Of a stretch of 64,000 nucleotides of DNA, positions 7,503 through 16,767 are shown piece by piece (within the stretch, counting starts at the first letter, position 1; each line of letters starts with the position of its first letter). Where the stretch lies: contig CBDHEF010000002.1 in the NCBI GenBank assembly GCA_965261945.1, positions 310,001-374,000 on the forward strand, written 5' to 3'. The stretch is from VXOI01 sp965261945. GTDB lineage: Bacteria; Chloroflexota; Dehalococcoidia; Lucifugimonadales; UBA3495. Under the pieces are notes generated by a model that was not told the DNA's origin, made no database searches, and was given only the letters and a program-made list of their open reading frames with translations. Made by a program: the position numbers and the translations under genes.

Positions 7503-9437
7503 ATGCCTGAAACCGCGCCCTATGGCTCCTGGAAATCCCCGATCACCACTTCCCTGATTGTATCCGGCGCGGTCGGATTGGGGCAGATTGCCCTCGAGGG
7601 GGACGATGTGTATTGGGTTGAGATGCGACCCAGCGAAGGCGGGCGAATGGTGATCGTCCGCCGCAGCGCCGATGGCGTGACAGCCGACGTCACCCCGCCG
7701 CCCTACAGCGTTCGCACTCGCGTTCACGAGTACGGCGGAGCCGCATTCCTGGTGAACGGCGGCGCGGTTTTCTTCTCCAACTTCACCGACCAGCGACTCT
7801 ACCGCCAGCCGTCCGGCGGCGAGCCAACAGCCATTACGCCGGAGGCGCCGCTGCGATACGCCGATGGCGTGTTTGACGCCGGTCGCGGGCGCATAATCTG
7901 CGTACGGGAAGACCACACCGCTGAGGGCGAGCCGGTCAACGCCATCGTAGCCGTGGACGCCGAGGGCGCGACCCCGCAGGAAACGCTGTTCGACGGCTCC
8001 GACTTTTGCGCCGCCCCGCGCCTCAGCCCGGACGGAAAGTCGTTGGCCTGGTTGGCTTGGAATCACCCGAATATGCCGTGGGACGGCACGACGCTGCTGG
8101 TGGCTACCGTCGGCGATGACGGGCGGCTTTCGGAAGCGCAGACAGGGGCGGGGGGACTGGAAGAGTCGATCCTGCAACCTCGCTGGTCGCCGGATGGAGA
8201 GCTTCACTTTGTCTCCGACCGCAACGGTTGGTGGAATCTGTATCGCTGGCGCAACGGCGTGGTTCAGCCCGTGCTTGAAATGGAGGCGGAATTCGCCCGT
8301 CCGCAGTGGGTGTTCGACCCTGCGGCCTACGACTTTCTCGGCGACGGGCGCATTGCGTGCAGCTACGTCGAGCGAGGCGTCTGGCATATCGGAATCCTTG
8401 ACCCTGAATCCGGGACTCTGACGCCTCTCGACTTGCCGTATTCCGAAATGGGCCGCGGCGAACTTCGGACGCAGGGTCAGCGCCTCGTCTTCTCCGCAGG
8501 CGCGCCCGACCGGGCGATGACCCTCGTTTCGATGGACGTGGCTACCGGAGCGACGGAAGCATTGCGACAGGCCCACGCCCTTGAGGTTGATTTGGCCTTC
8601 CTGTCGGCCCCCGAGCCAGTGGAGTTCGAGACGACTGACGGCAGGACGGCTCACGCTTTCTTCTACCCGCCGCGCAACCCGGACTTTGTCGCGCCGGAGA
8701 GCGAAAAGCCGCCGTTGCTGGTTAAAAGCCACGGCGGGCCCACGGCAGCGGCGCAAACCGCGCTGGACCTTGGCATACAGTTCTGGACCAGCCGGGGCTT
8801 CGGCGTGGTTGACGTAAACTACGGGGGCAGCACGGGCTACGGCACGGAATACCGGCGGCGGCTCAACGGAGCATGGGGTATTGTGGATGTGGATGACTGC
8901 GTGAACGCGGCGCGGTTCCTGGCGGCCCGAGGCGATGCGGACCCGGAGCGGCTGGCAATTGACGGCGGCAGCGCCGGCGGCTACACCACGCTGGCGGCGC
9001 TGACCTTCCACGACGTATTCAAGGCCGGGGCCAGCTACTATGGCGTGAGTGACCTGGAGGCGTTGGCTAAAGAAACGCACAAGTTCGAATCGCGCTACCT
9101 CGACAGTCTGGTAGGCCCGTATCCGGAGCGGCAAGACCTGTACGCGGAGCGCTCACCCATCCACCACACGCACCTGCTGTCGTGCCCGCTGCTGTTGCTG
9201 CAAGGCCTGGAGGATGAGATAGTGCCGCCCAATCAGGCGGAGATGATGTTCGAGGCGGTTAAAGGCAAGGGTCTGCCCACCGCCTATGTGGCTTTCGAGG
9301 GAGAGCAACACGGCTTCCGCCGTTCAGAAAACATTGAGCGGGCGCTGGAGGCGGAGCTGTACTTCTATTCGCGCGTTTTCGGTTTCGACCTGGCCGACGC
9401 GGTGGAGCCGGTGGAGATTGAGAATCTGCCGGATTGA
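7503..9437 (+). CDS. S9 family prolyl oligopeptidase-like peptidase
   Basis: Serine peptidase of 644 residues with an N-terminal beta-propeller of TolB/DPP-like repeats (for example APRLSPDGKSLAWLAW and PRWSPDGELHFVSDR) and a C-terminal alpha/beta-hydrolase domain from about residue 385. The catalytic triad can be read: Ser490 in GGSAGGY, Asp571 in GLEDEIVPP and His603 in GEQHGFRR. The oxyanion region is VKSHGGPTA. No signal peptide is seen, so it is probably cytoplasmic and trims short peptides. ATG 7503 is preceded by GACGGAGATGCCACC. The long open frame on the opposite strand (7419-9134) is a shadow of this gene. Confidence 0.95.
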   Translation: MPETAPYGSWKSPITTSLIVSGAVGLGQIALEGDDVYWVEMRPSEGGRMVIVRRSADGVTADVTPPPYSVRTRVHEYGGAAFLVNGGAVFFSNFTDQRLYRQPSGGEPTAITPEAPLRYADGVFDAGRGRIICVREDHTAEGEPVNAIVAVDAEGATPQETLFDGSDFCAAPRLSPDGKSLAWLAWNHPNMPWDGTTLLVATVGDDGRLSEAQTGAGGLEESILQPRWSPDGELHFVSDRNGWWNLYRWRNGVVQPVLEMEAEFARPQWVFDPAAYDFLGDGRIACSYVERGVWHIGILDPESGTLTPLDLPYSEMGRGELRTQGQRLVFSAGAPDRAMTLVSMDVATGATEALRQAHALEVDLAFLSAPEPVEFETTDGRTAHAFFYPPRNPDFVAPESEKPPLLVKSHGGPTAAAQTALDLGIQFWTSRGFGVVDVNYGGSTGYGTEYRRRLNGAWGIVDVDDCVNAARFLAARGDADPERLAIDGGSAGGYTTLAALTFHDVFKAGASYYGVSDLEALAKETHKFESRYLDSLVGPYPERQDLYAERSPIHHTHLLSCPLLLLQGLEDEIVPPNQAEMMFEAVKGKGLPTAYVAFEGEQHGFRRSENIERALEAELYFYSRVFGFDLADAVEPVEIENLPD

Positions 9438-9577
9438 TGCAGGTGTTTGTGGGGCCTCGGCGTTTCAATTAATGATGGGTTCATTGGTGCAGGGCCTTTC
9501 CCTGGCGATACCGGACTTATGGAAACAATCGCCAAGCAATCTGGCATTCCACTCATCATTTTAAGGAAGTTGGTCTA

Positions 9578-10033
9578 CTAGATTGCCCCGGTGCTGGCCT
9601 TGTGGTTGCGGCGGTCGGCGCAGTTGCGGCACCAGCCGTAGAAGTCGATGCGCTGGCCGGTGAACTCGAAGTCGCTGGCGGTCTCCAGTTGCTCAGTCAG
9701 TTGGGCCACGATCTCCTGGCCCGCGTTGGAGTCCACCACTCCGCCGCAGCCCACGCACACCAGGTTGGCGTGGGGCGACAGGTTGGCGTCGTAGCGGGAC
9801 TGTTTCTGAAAGGGCAGGGCGCGCACGAATCCAGCCTGCTCCAGCGTCTCCAGCGTGGAGTATACGGTGGCCAGGGTCACGTAAGGGAAGAATTCCTTGA
9901 CCCGTTGGAAGATTTCCTTCACCGATGGGTGGTCGCCGGAGTTGACCACCACCTCAGCGATGGCGAGACGCTGTGGCGTCTGTCGGATGCCCAGCGCTTT
10001 GAGTTTTGCGGCTAGTTGTTCTGGCGTAGTCAA
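9578..10033 (-). CDS. Fur/PerR family metal-dependent repressor
   Basis: Transcriptional regulator of 151 residues, the normal Fur length. The N-terminal winged helix contains RQTPQRLAIAEVV and LATVYSTLETLEQAGFV (recognition helix, residues 54-70). The dimerisation domain has HANLVCVGCG (Cys93, Cys96) and WCRNC (Cys135, Cys138), the structural zinc site typical of PerR and many Fur proteins. Whether it senses iron, zinc, manganese or peroxide cannot be decided. Its nearest same-strand upstream gene is the NHL protein, separated by a terminator. The window's thiol redox enzymes make a PerR-like role attractive, but no operator was identified. Confidence 0.92.
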   Translation of the reverse strand: MTTPEQLAAKLKALGIRQTPQRLAIAEVVVNSGDHPSVKEIFQRVKEFFPYVTLATVYSTLETLEQAGFVRALPFQKQSRYDANLSPHANLVCVGCGGVVDSNAGQEIVAQLTEQLETASDFEFTGQRIDFYGWCRNCADRRNHKASTGAI

Positions 10034-10090
10034 TAGTCTTCAACCGACGGCAAGCTGCGAGGGCCCGGCTGCGGCAGGTTGCCAATACAT

Positions 10091-10124
10091 AAAAATAAGG
10101 AAGGGGGACATTTCGCCCCCTTCC
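10091..10124 (-). terminator. Rho-independent terminator after the NHL gene
   Basis: On the minus strand GGAAGGGGG (10124-10116) pairs with CCCCCTTCC (10107-10099), 9 bp around an 8-nt loop, followed by TTATTTTT (10098-10091). It separates the NHL gene from the Fur gene. Confidence 0.85.
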
Positions 10125-10159
10125 GGTTGCGTGGTTCCACACAGGGGACAGGCAGCAGC

Positions 10160-11170
10160 CTAGAGGCGGCCTCCAAAGAACATCGGCTGCTGCTTGCGGT
10201 AAATCTGGATGCGGTTGCGGCAGGATTCGACCACGAACAGGCGGTCTTCGTCGTCCACCTCAACGGCGCAGGCGCCCCAGAACAGCTTTTCGCGCTCGAT
10301 GCCCTGGGCGATCTCCCGCTCCTGCCACATCTCGGAGTTAGCGTCCAGCTTGTCCTTGCCCCATTTGGACATGGTGGCGTCGCCGGTGAGCGTTTCGATC
10401 AGCTCGCCTTCGGGGCTGTATATGCGCACTTTCTCGTTGCCCCAGTCGGCGACGTAGACCAGGCCCTGGGTGTCGGTGTCAACGCTGGTGGGGCGGCTCA
10501 GGTCGCCCTTGCCGTATTCCTGAAGGAACTGGCCGTCGGCAGTGAACTTCTGCACCCGGTCGTTGCGCCAGTCGGCGACAAAGACGTTGCCGTTGTTGTC
10601 GATGGAAATCCCCCACGGCAGGCCCAGCTCGCCCGGTCCGGCGCCCTCGGTTCCCCACTTCGCGATGAACTGGCCGTCGCCGGTGAACTTCTGGACGCGG
10701 TGGTTCTTGCTGTCGACGATGAACACGTTGTCGTCGGCGTCGAAGGCCATGCCGGAGGGGCCGTCCAACTCGCCGTCGCCGCTGCCCTTGGCGCCCCACT
10801 TGCCCAGCCATTCGCCGTCGCGGTCGAACATGGAGATGCGGTTCAGCCATTCGTCGGCGATGTAGACGTTGCCCTTGCTGTTGATGGCGACGGCAGTGGG
10901 CCAGATGAGCGACCCGTCGTGCTCGTTCTCTTCCGTCTCGCCGGCGGTGTGGACGCCGCGGGCGAATTCGCCTACGTAGTCCTCGTCAACGGTGCAAATG
11001 GTGATGCGCTTGCCGTCGGGCCGGTACTCGTAGGAGCGGTTCACGACATACATCGTGTCGTCCTCTCCCCGGGCCACGGCTACGGGGTTGCGGAAACCGG
11101 GGCCGGAGAATTCCCCGCGCCCGATGGTGTGGCTGTACTGGAAGGTGATGCCGATAGTCTGTGTAGCCAT
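10160..11170 (-). CDS. NHL-repeat beta-propeller protein
   Basis: A 336-residue protein built of about six NHL repeats: NPVAVARGEDDTMYVVNR, PTAVAINSKGNVYIAD, GPSGMAFDADDNVFIVD, LPWGISIDNNGNVFVAD, RPTSVDTDTQGLVYVAD and a last degenerate blade ending in DDEDRLFVVES. Between blades are spacers such as KWGAKGSGDGELDGP that recur in this family. No signal peptide or catalytic domain is seen. NHL propellers are usually interaction or scaffold domains; bacterial members with this spacer are largely uncharacterised. It stands upstream of fur and downstream of DUF1501 on the same strand, with hairpins on both sides, so it is probably transcribed alone. Confidence 0.88.
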   Translation of the reverse strand: MATQTIGITFQYSHTIGRGEFSGPGFRNPVAVARGEDDTMYVVNRSYEYRPDGKRITICTVDEDYVGEFARGVHTAGETEENEHDGSLIWPTAVAINSKGNVYIADEWLNRISMFDRDGEWLGKWGAKGSGDGELDGPSGMAFDADDNVFIVDSKNHRVQKFTGDGQFIAKWGTEGAGPGELGLPWGISIDNNGNVFVADWRNDRVQKFTADGQFLQEYGKGDLSRPTSVDTDTQGLVYVADWGNEKVRIYSPEGELIETLTGDATMSKWGKDKLDANSEMWQEREIAQGIEREKLFWGACAVEVDDEDRLFVVESCRNRIQIYRKQQPMFFGGRL

Positions 11171-11258
11171 CGTTACCTCGCTTGATTCGATTGCCGCCCA
11201 ATAATCTCCCTCGGAGTAAGGCTGGAGTGAGTGCGCGACCGATTCCTGTCTCGCACTT

Positions 11259-11298
11259 CACCCCCACCCTAAGCCTCCCCTCAAGGGGGAGGCTTAGG
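11259..11298. repeat. REP-like palindrome / terminator-like hairpin
   Basis: CCTAAGCCTCCCC (11268-11280) pairs with GGGGAGGCTTAGG (11286-11298) around TCAAG: a perfect 13-bp stem, preceded by CACCCCCAC. It lies just 3' of DUF1501 and 5' of the NHL gene, so it may end or attenuate DUF1501 transcription. There is no T-run. Confidence 0.8.
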
Positions 11299-11306
11299 AA
11301 ATTCAT

Positions 11307-12443
11307 TTAGGCGGCGATGAAGTCCATCTGCTCGAAGGTCCCACCGACGATCGGCTTGGCGTCCAGGCCCATCCATTGCTCCAGCAGGGTGGAGTAGAGG
11401 CCGCGGAAGTCGTTGTTGAAGTGCAGGTCGCCCTCCAGCAGCTTTTCGGGGGCCAGCGAGGGGTATTCGCCGTACAGGCCGCCCTTCACGCGGTCGCCGA
11501 CAACGAAGGCCACGCCGCCGGAACCGTGGTCGGTGCCGGAGCCGTTGTCGTGGACGCGGCGGCCGAACTCGGTGAATACCAGCAAGACCATGTTGTCGCT
11601 GGCCGACTTCTCGCTGATGTCCTGGTAGAAGCTGGAGACGGCGCGGGAGGCGTCGGTCCACAGCTTGGCGTGGGCGCTGAGCTCCCCGGCGTGGGTGTCG
11701 AAGCTGTTGTAGGGCGCGGTGGTGTACAGGAAGCGGGTGCCCAGGTTGGCCAGGTGCACCATGGCGATGTTGCGCATATACTGCGCCACCGTGTCGTTGC
11801 CGTACTCCACCGAGGGATTGTACATTTCGGGGGCGGTGGCCAGGATGTCGGCTCCCTTGAGCGCATCCATGCCGGTGTGGGACAGGTAGTCAACCACGGC
11901 GCCCCGGCCCACCGCCGGAGAGTACATCCGGGAGAACAGGTCAAGGGCCTCGTCGCGCTCCTCCTCCTCGATGCCGGTCAGTACGCCGTAGGTCTCCAGG
12001 TTGCCCACCGAGGCCACCGGAACCTGCGGCGCCGCCATCGAGCGGGGCAAGCCGCGCCCGAAGTTCACGCCGGTCAGCACGTTTTCGGCGCTGGGGTCAA
12101 TGTCGCGGATGGCGCGGCCAATCCAGCCCTCGGTCCCGACCTTGTCCGGCTCGCAGGTGTGCCAGATGTCCATGGAGCGGAAGTGGGAGCGGTTGGGGTT
12201 CGGATAGCCGATGCCCTGGATGACCGCGACCTTGCCCTGGTCGTAGAGGCCCTTCAGGGGTCCCATCGCCGGGTTGAAGCCGACGTAATCATTAAGGCGC
12301 AGGACCTGCTCATCGGACACTCGCACCGTGGGACGGTTGTCGGCGTAGAGTGGGTCGCCGTAGGGTATCAGGGTGTTCAGGGCGTCATTGCCGCCCGAAA
12401 GCTGCAATACCACCAGCACGGGGTCTTTCTTGGTTGAAGTCAT
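11307..12443 (-). CDS. DUF1501 family protein
   Basis: A 378-residue DUF1501 protein (sulfatase/alkaline-phosphatase-like fold, function not established). Typical motifs are VLVVLQLSGGNDALNTLIPYGD at the N-terminus, YPNPNRSHFRSMDIWHT, and VFTEFGRRVHDNGSGTDHG near residue 300, with conserved Asp, Glu and His that would be metal ligands. Many family members begin with a twin-arginine signal; this one starts directly at the domain, so it appears cytoplasmic or is exported with a partner. It belongs with the DUF1800 gene at 13393-14796, as in many bacteria, but here an SDR gene lies between them. Confidence 0.9.
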   Translation of the reverse strand: MTSTKKDPVLVVLQLSGGNDALNTLIPYGDPLYADNRPTVRVSDEQVLRLNDYVGFNPAMGPLKGLYDQGKVAVIQGIGYPNPNRSHFRSMDIWHTCEPDKVGTEGWIGRAIRDIDPSAENVLTGVNFGRGLPRSMAAPQVPVASVGNLETYGVLTGIEEEERDEALDLFSRMYSPAVGRGAVVDYLSHTGMDALKGADILATAPEMYNPSVEYGNDTVAQYMRNIAMVHLANLGTRFLYTTAPYNSFDTHAGELSAHAKLWTDASRAVSSFYQDISEKSASDNMVLLVFTEFGRRVHDNGSGTDHGSGGVAFVVGDRVKGGLYGEYPSLAPEKLLEGDLHFNNDFRGLYSTLLEQWMGLDAKPIVGGTFEQMDFIAA

Positions 12444-12509
12444 TGTCTGGCCACTCCTTGTTAGGTGTCTTGTAGCCGCGTCTGCTGTCTTGTTCTGGTT
12501 GAGGCGGCT

Positions 12510-13265
12510 CTACTCGGCAGTTGTGCCGCCGTCTATGACCAGCTCGGAGCCGGTCACAAAGGATGATTCGTTGGATGCCAGATAGATAACGCCGTAGGCG
12601 ATGTCCTCCGGCGTACCTATCCGCTTCAGGGGCAGGCGGCGCATTCGCGCTTCCCAACGGTCAGGGTCGGAGATGCTGTCCCGTATCATCTCCGTGTCGA
12701 TGGGGCCGGGATGCACCGAGTTGCAGCGGATGTTGTCGGAAGCGTACTGGATGGCGGTGGACTTGGTCAGCAGCCGGACCGCGCCCTTGGTGGCGGTGTA
12801 GCTGGAGGAACCCTCGGGGCTTCCCACCAGCCCGGCGGTGGACGAGATGTTGACGATGGAGCCGCCGCCGGCCTCGCGCATGGCGGGAATGGCGGCCTTG
12901 GTGCCAAGGAAAACGCCCTTGGCGTTCACGTCCATTATCCGGTCCCAGTCCTCCACCGTGGTGTCCTCGATGCCCTTTCGTATGAGTATGCCGGCGTTGT
13001 TGACCAGCGTGTCCAGGTGGCCGTAGGCGGAAACGGCGGCGGAAACCGCACCGTTCCATTCTTCCTCGCTGGTGACGTCGAGGTGGACATAAGTCACGTC
13101 CAGCCCGGCCTCGGCCAACTCGGCCTCAACCTGGCGGCCCAGATCGTCGAGGATGTCGCCGATAACGACCCTCGCGCCCTCCTGGGCCATCATGCGGGCT
13201 TCCACGGCCCCCTGGCCGCGGGCCCCACCGCTGATCAAGACCACCTTGCCATCCAGTCTGCCCAT
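12510..13265 (-). CDS. Short-chain dehydrogenase/reductase (glucose 1-dehydrogenase-like)
   Basis: SDR of 251 residues: GGARGQG glycine motif (13-19), LVNNAG (87-92), catalytic Ser142, Tyr156 and Lys160 (YTATK), HPGPIDT after the active site and a DGG ending. The Asp at position 37 after beta-strand 2 (VVIGDILD) suggests NAD rather than NADP. It closely fits the glucose 1-dehydrogenase/cyclopentanol dehydrogenase subgroup. It is placed between DUF1501 and DUF1800 on the same strand (66 and 127 bp gaps), so it could be co-transcribed; a functional link is unproven. Confidence 0.92.
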   Translation of the reverse strand: MGRLDGKVVLISGGARGQGAVEARMMAQEGARVVIGDILDDLGRQVEAELAEAGLDVTYVHLDVTSEEEWNGAVSAAVSAYGHLDTLVNNAGILIRKGIEDTTVEDWDRIMDVNAKGVFLGTKAAIPAMREAGGGSIVNISSTAGLVGSPEGSSSYTATKGAVRLLTKSTAIQYASDNIRCNSVHPGPIDTEMIRDSISDPDRWEARMRRLPLKRIGTPEDIAYGVIYLASNESSFVTGSELVIDGGTTAE

Positions 13266-13354
13266 GTTTCTCCCTTGTAGTTGCCGGGGCGGGTCGGGAC
13301 CTGCCCCGGCGTTGGTTGGGTTAGGTATGGCCTCGGGTAGGGCTTAGTGAAACG

Positions 13355-13389
13355 CCCTCACCCCAGCCCTCTCCCAGAAGGAGAGGGGA
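13355..13389. repeat. REP-like palindrome
   Basis: CCCTCACCCCAGCCCTCTCC then CAGAAGGAGAGGGGA: the CCCTCTCC arm pairs with GGAGAGGG. Typical full-length member of the family, just 3' of DUF1800. Confidence 0.8.
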
Positions 13390-13392
13390 CTT

Positions 13393-14796
13393 TTACGCGA
13401 ACTGGAATTCCTGGGTGGCAACGATCAGTTGCAGGGCCTGGCCGACGCGGCGAGCGTAGTCATCGGTGCCGGGATCGAGCTGACCGCCCTTCTCTATGTG
13501 GCCAACCAGGTAGTCGCGGGTCTCGTCGGGCAGTTGGTAGGAGCCGACCATGTCGAGGCAGCGGTCAACGAAGGCGCTGGGCTCAGTGATGCCCTCCGAA
13601 CTCAAGCGCTCGATGATGGCGCGAATGCCAGGCAGTTTAGTGTTGCCCATCTGGTCGGCGGTGAAGTTGATGCGCTCCACCAGCGTACCGCTGTCGATCC
13701 ACTCAGCGCCGGTGTGCCAGCCTTCCACCGTGGGCGGGTTCATCAGGTCCTGGCCCATGTAGCGGATTTCCATGGCGATGGGGTGCAGGCCCGGCTTCGG
13801 GTGGGTGAAGTCCTGCACCAGCCGCATGGTTCCGGCCACGGTCTCCGCCGGGCTCTTCACCTTGGCGAAGCGGGCGTTCTTGAAGAACTCCGAGTTGAAT
13901 ATCGTCCGCAGCATGGCGGTGAGGCTGTAGTTGGACTCGAAGTAGGCGTCTTCCAGCATCTTGATGGCTTCGGGGTCGCGCGGCGGTGTGTCCTGCCAGG
14001 CCGGCACCTGCGGCTCGTCGGCCACGAAGAAGTTATACAGGTGGCGGGCGACGAAGCGGGCCGTGGCCGGCTGGCGGGCGATGATGTCGATAATGGCCTC
14101 GCCGCCGAAGTTACCGGTCTCACCCAGGAACGTCTTCTCATCTTCGTCGTGGTCGGCGGAGTTGAAGACGAACTGGGAGGCATAACGGCCATAGGGGTAG
14201 CGCGGGATGGCGTTGGTGATGGTCCAGCCGGTGAAGGCGCGGGCGCACTCCTTGACGTCATCCTCGGAATAGTTGGCTTGTCCGTCCATGCCGACGCCCA
14301 TGGAGAACAACTCGAGCAGCTCACGCCCGAAGTTCTCGTTGATGGCGTCCTTGTGACTCATGCAGTTGTCCAGGTAGAAGACCATTGCCGGGTCGCGGGA
14401 AAGCTCCAGCAGCAGGTCGCCCACGCTGCCCATGCCGAGGGCGCGGAACATATCCAACTGGTCCTGGATCTGGCGGCCATGCTCGCACTTGGAGTTGCCA
14501 GTGCAGAATATGCCGTGCCAGAACAGGGTCATCTTTTCCTGGAGCGGGCGCTGGGTGTTGATCATCCGGTAGGTGAGATATGCCTGGTTGATTTCCAGGG
14601 CGTTCATCTCCTTCCAGTCCACGAAGTAGCGCTCTAGGAGATGGCGGTCGAGGTCGGGCTGTTCCATGGGCGATAGAAGCTCTTCGACGGTGGCCTCGTA
14701 GCCGTCGGCCGCCCGCCGCTCGATTTCCTCGTAGGTGGCGCCGAACCCGGCGCGGCGCATGAGGTGAGCCATAAGCTCGATGTCTTGGTTGGCCAT
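13393..14796 (-). CDS. DUF1800 family protein
   Basis: A 467-residue DUF1800 protein. The start MANQDIELMAHLMRRAGFGAT matches the family's conserved HLLRRAGFGAT block. Further family segments are MTLFWHGIFCTG (about residue 90), NFGRELLELFSMGVG, YSEDDVKECARAFTGWT, and HLYNFFVADEP. Function is not established; the gene is nearly always paired with DUF1501, as here, and the pair has been associated with exported or secreted complexes. No signal peptide is visible. A Shine-Dalgarno (GGCAGGAG) lies 8 nt upstream of ATG 14796. It appears to be the first gene of a DUF1800-SDR-DUF1501 unit. Confidence 0.92.
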   Translation of the reverse strand: MANQDIELMAHLMRRAGFGATYEEIERRAADGYEATVEELLSPMEQPDLDRHLLERYFVDWKEMNALEINQAYLTYRMINTQRPLQEKMTLFWHGIFCTGNSKCEHGRQIQDQLDMFRALGMGSVGDLLLELSRDPAMVFYLDNCMSHKDAINENFGRELLELFSMGVGMDGQANYSEDDVKECARAFTGWTITNAIPRYPYGRYASQFVFNSADHDEDEKTFLGETGNFGGEAIIDIIARQPATARFVARHLYNFFVADEPQVPAWQDTPPRDPEAIKMLEDAYFESNYSLTAMLRTIFNSEFFKNARFAKVKSPAETVAGTMRLVQDFTHPKPGLHPIAMEIRYMGQDLMNPPTVEGWHTGAEWIDSGTLVERINFTADQMGNTKLPGIRAIIERLSSEGITEPSAFVDRCLDMVGSYQLPDETRDYLVGHIEKGGQLDPGTDDYARRVGQALQLIVATQEFQFA

Positions 14797-15137
14797 GAAT
14801 GCCTCTCCTGCCTTGAAGTCTGGCCGGCAATTGGAATCCGGGATGCAGACCAGTAGGATGGGATTTCTCCCCTTTTCATGCGGTTGATTATATTGATTTC
14901 TAAATAAGATTGTCTATGCCTGCGAGCCAAACCGCCAGGCTGCTTCCGGAGCGGCTTCTCATATTGAGAGTATTATTTGGACAATGAATCTTCTATTACG
15001 AGCATTTGACAATAATAGTTGTTCGGATATAATGCCTTACTCAGCACTATGGTACGTTATTCGTAAAAACATGGAAGCCTACTGCGCTCAGGCAGACGGG
15101 TTGGGAAAGGGATTCAACATCGGAGAGGAGCGTTTCC
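14797..15137. other. Divergent AT-rich intergenic region
   Basis: 341 bp between divergent DUF1800 and the TRAP-type gene, much richer in A/T than its surroundings. It holds a strong plus-strand sigma-70 promoter (15006-15033) and no recognisable gene. The AT-rich stretch at 14880-14915 could hold the minus-strand promoter for DUF1800, but no clear match was found. Confidence 0.6.
15006..15033 (+). promoter_or_regulatory. Sigma-70 promoter for the TRAP binding protein
   Basis: Consensus -35 TTGACA (15006-15011) and consensus -10 TATAAT (15028-15033) with a 16-bp spacer, about 100 bp before the ATG at 15138. Confidence 0.85.
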
Positions 15138-16590
15138 ATGCGTAAATTCCTGCTGATGGGTTTTACAGCGCTGTTGCTCATGTCAATAGCCGCCTGCGGC
15201 GGAGCGGCGGAAGCTCCGACAGAGGCCCCGGCGCCAACTGCCGCCCCTACTGTAGCGCCGCCTACCCGGCCACCACCTACCGATACCCCGGCCGCAACGG
15301 AAGTGGAGCCGGCAGGGAGCGAGGTGTCCGCCAGGCTGCAGGCCTACGCCGATGAGAACGCCGGCGGCCCCGGGGCCATCTTCGTGGGCGACTTTGGGCA
15401 GCTGGCTGGGCCGGCGCCCGATCCTTCCCTCGGCGACTTCGACGGTAACGTCACCATGGAGGCGATCGAAAAGCACGCGTACATCTTCGAGTCCCAGTAT
15501 TACCAGAGCGTCCTGGAGCGCGCCAACCTGGAAGACCCAACTCCGCTGGTGAGCGAGGGCTTGGAGTTCGAGATACAGTACGCCTGCATAAACCGGGCCC
15601 TGCTGTGGTGCGCGCTCAAGTGAGTATATGTTCCCAAGGGTGCTGGAGCGCACCGGCGGTCAGCTTAAGCTGGTTACGACGTCCTTTCCCGAGCTGGGTC
15701 TGGCTGGACCTGACGTCCACACCCTGGTCGCGGACGGTACGCTGGCAATGGCAGACATCGCTCAGTACATTGCCGGCGCCTTCCCGGCCATTGAAATCGG
15801 TAGCCTGTTCGGGATCTACCCCACCCTGGAGCACAATTACATCGCCATGGCCCACGTAACACCGGAACTGAGCGCCCTTGCCGTGGAGGCCACAGAGGGA
15901 GGCCAGTACATTTCCCTGAACTGGCATTCGGGCAACAACGTGTTCTTCTTCAGCAAAGATCCTCTGGATACGGTGGAGGCCTGGGAGAAAAAGAAGATCC
16001 GCACCCCCACTGCCGCCATGTCCAGCTGGCTGGGAGGAATGGAGGCTGACGCTCAGTTCATGGCCTTCACCGAGGTGTACACGGCCCTCGAGCGAGGCAT
16101 CCTCGATGCTGCCATGACCGGCGGCGACGCCGGCTTCGGACAGCGATGGTACGAGGTGACCGACTACATCAACGGTCCTGTCATCAGCTGGGACAACTCG
16201 GCCGTGGTGATGAACAAGAACGAGTGGGCCAAGCTGCCCGAAGACCTACAGAAGATCCTGCTGGAGGAGGCTGCATTAAACGAGTTGGAAGAGTTGCGGA
16301 CCGCGGCCATTCAGCATGAGCAGAGTCTGATCAAGAACACCAATGCGGGCCTGACCTACAAGGAATTTTCGCCCGAACTACAGGACTTCGCTTACCAGAA
16401 TGCGGTACTGGGCGCCCTGATGCCCGAATGGGTCAAGCGTGTCGGTGGCGCTGATCAACCAGTAATCAACGTGTTCAACGAAAAGATCGGCCCGATCGTG
16501 GGTATGAAGGTGAACCCGGACGGGACCGTGGTCGCCGCGCCGGTCACGCTGCCCCTCGATGGCTTCAAGGCCCCCCAGTACGCCAAGTAG
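15138..16590 (+). pseudogene. TRAP-type solute-binding lipoprotein, frameshifted
   Basis: DctP-like periplasmic binding protein broken by a frameshift. The first part (15138-15623, 161 aa) has a lipoprotein signal (SIAAC, Cys20), a Thr/Pro/Ala linker and the beginning of the domain up to CINRALLWCALK, then TGA. The rest (frame +1, from about 15617, SEYMFPRVLERTGGQLKLVT) carries the body of the family: SFPELGLAGPD, WLGGMEADAQFMAFTEVYTALERGILDAA, WDNSAVVMNKNEWAKLP. One extra base, or two missing, near 15610-15620 explains it. The TGA is not a recoding site, because the continuation is in another frame. No TRAP membrane subunits (dctQ, dctM) lie nearby. The strong promoter and clean coding elsewhere suggest a recent mutation or an assembly error. 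Confidence 0.85.
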
Positions 16591-16625
16591 CGGCCTTGGA
16601 ACGGCTGAAATTCCCTGAAACGAAT

Positions 16626-16652
16626 CAGGGGCGGGATATGCTCCCGCCCCTG
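16626..16652 (+). terminator. Hairpin after the TRAP gene
   Basis: CAGGGGCGGGA and TCCCGCCCCTG form a perfect 11-bp stem with loop TATGC, 36 bp after the stop. It is followed by TTCCCTT rather than a full T-run, so termination is likely but not certain. Confidence 0.7.
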
Positions 16653-16767
16653 TTCCCTTGCAGTGTCGCCCTTGCGGCATACCGCAGTCCGGCGACCAGG
16701 AACCAATCGGCCCTGTGGGAAGGTCAGAATCCGGCCTTGGAGCGGCTGGCCGCAATCGCGGGATTGG

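Noticed and set aside
7419..9134. 571-codon open frame on the minus strand
   Set aside because: Exactly antisense to the S9 peptidase, whose triad and propeller are clear; the antisense product is Arg/Pro/His-rich with no family match.
15621..15623. TGA in the TRAP gene as a further Sec codon
   Set aside because: The continuation is in another frame, and the same frame meets a stop within 15 codons with no UxxC motif.
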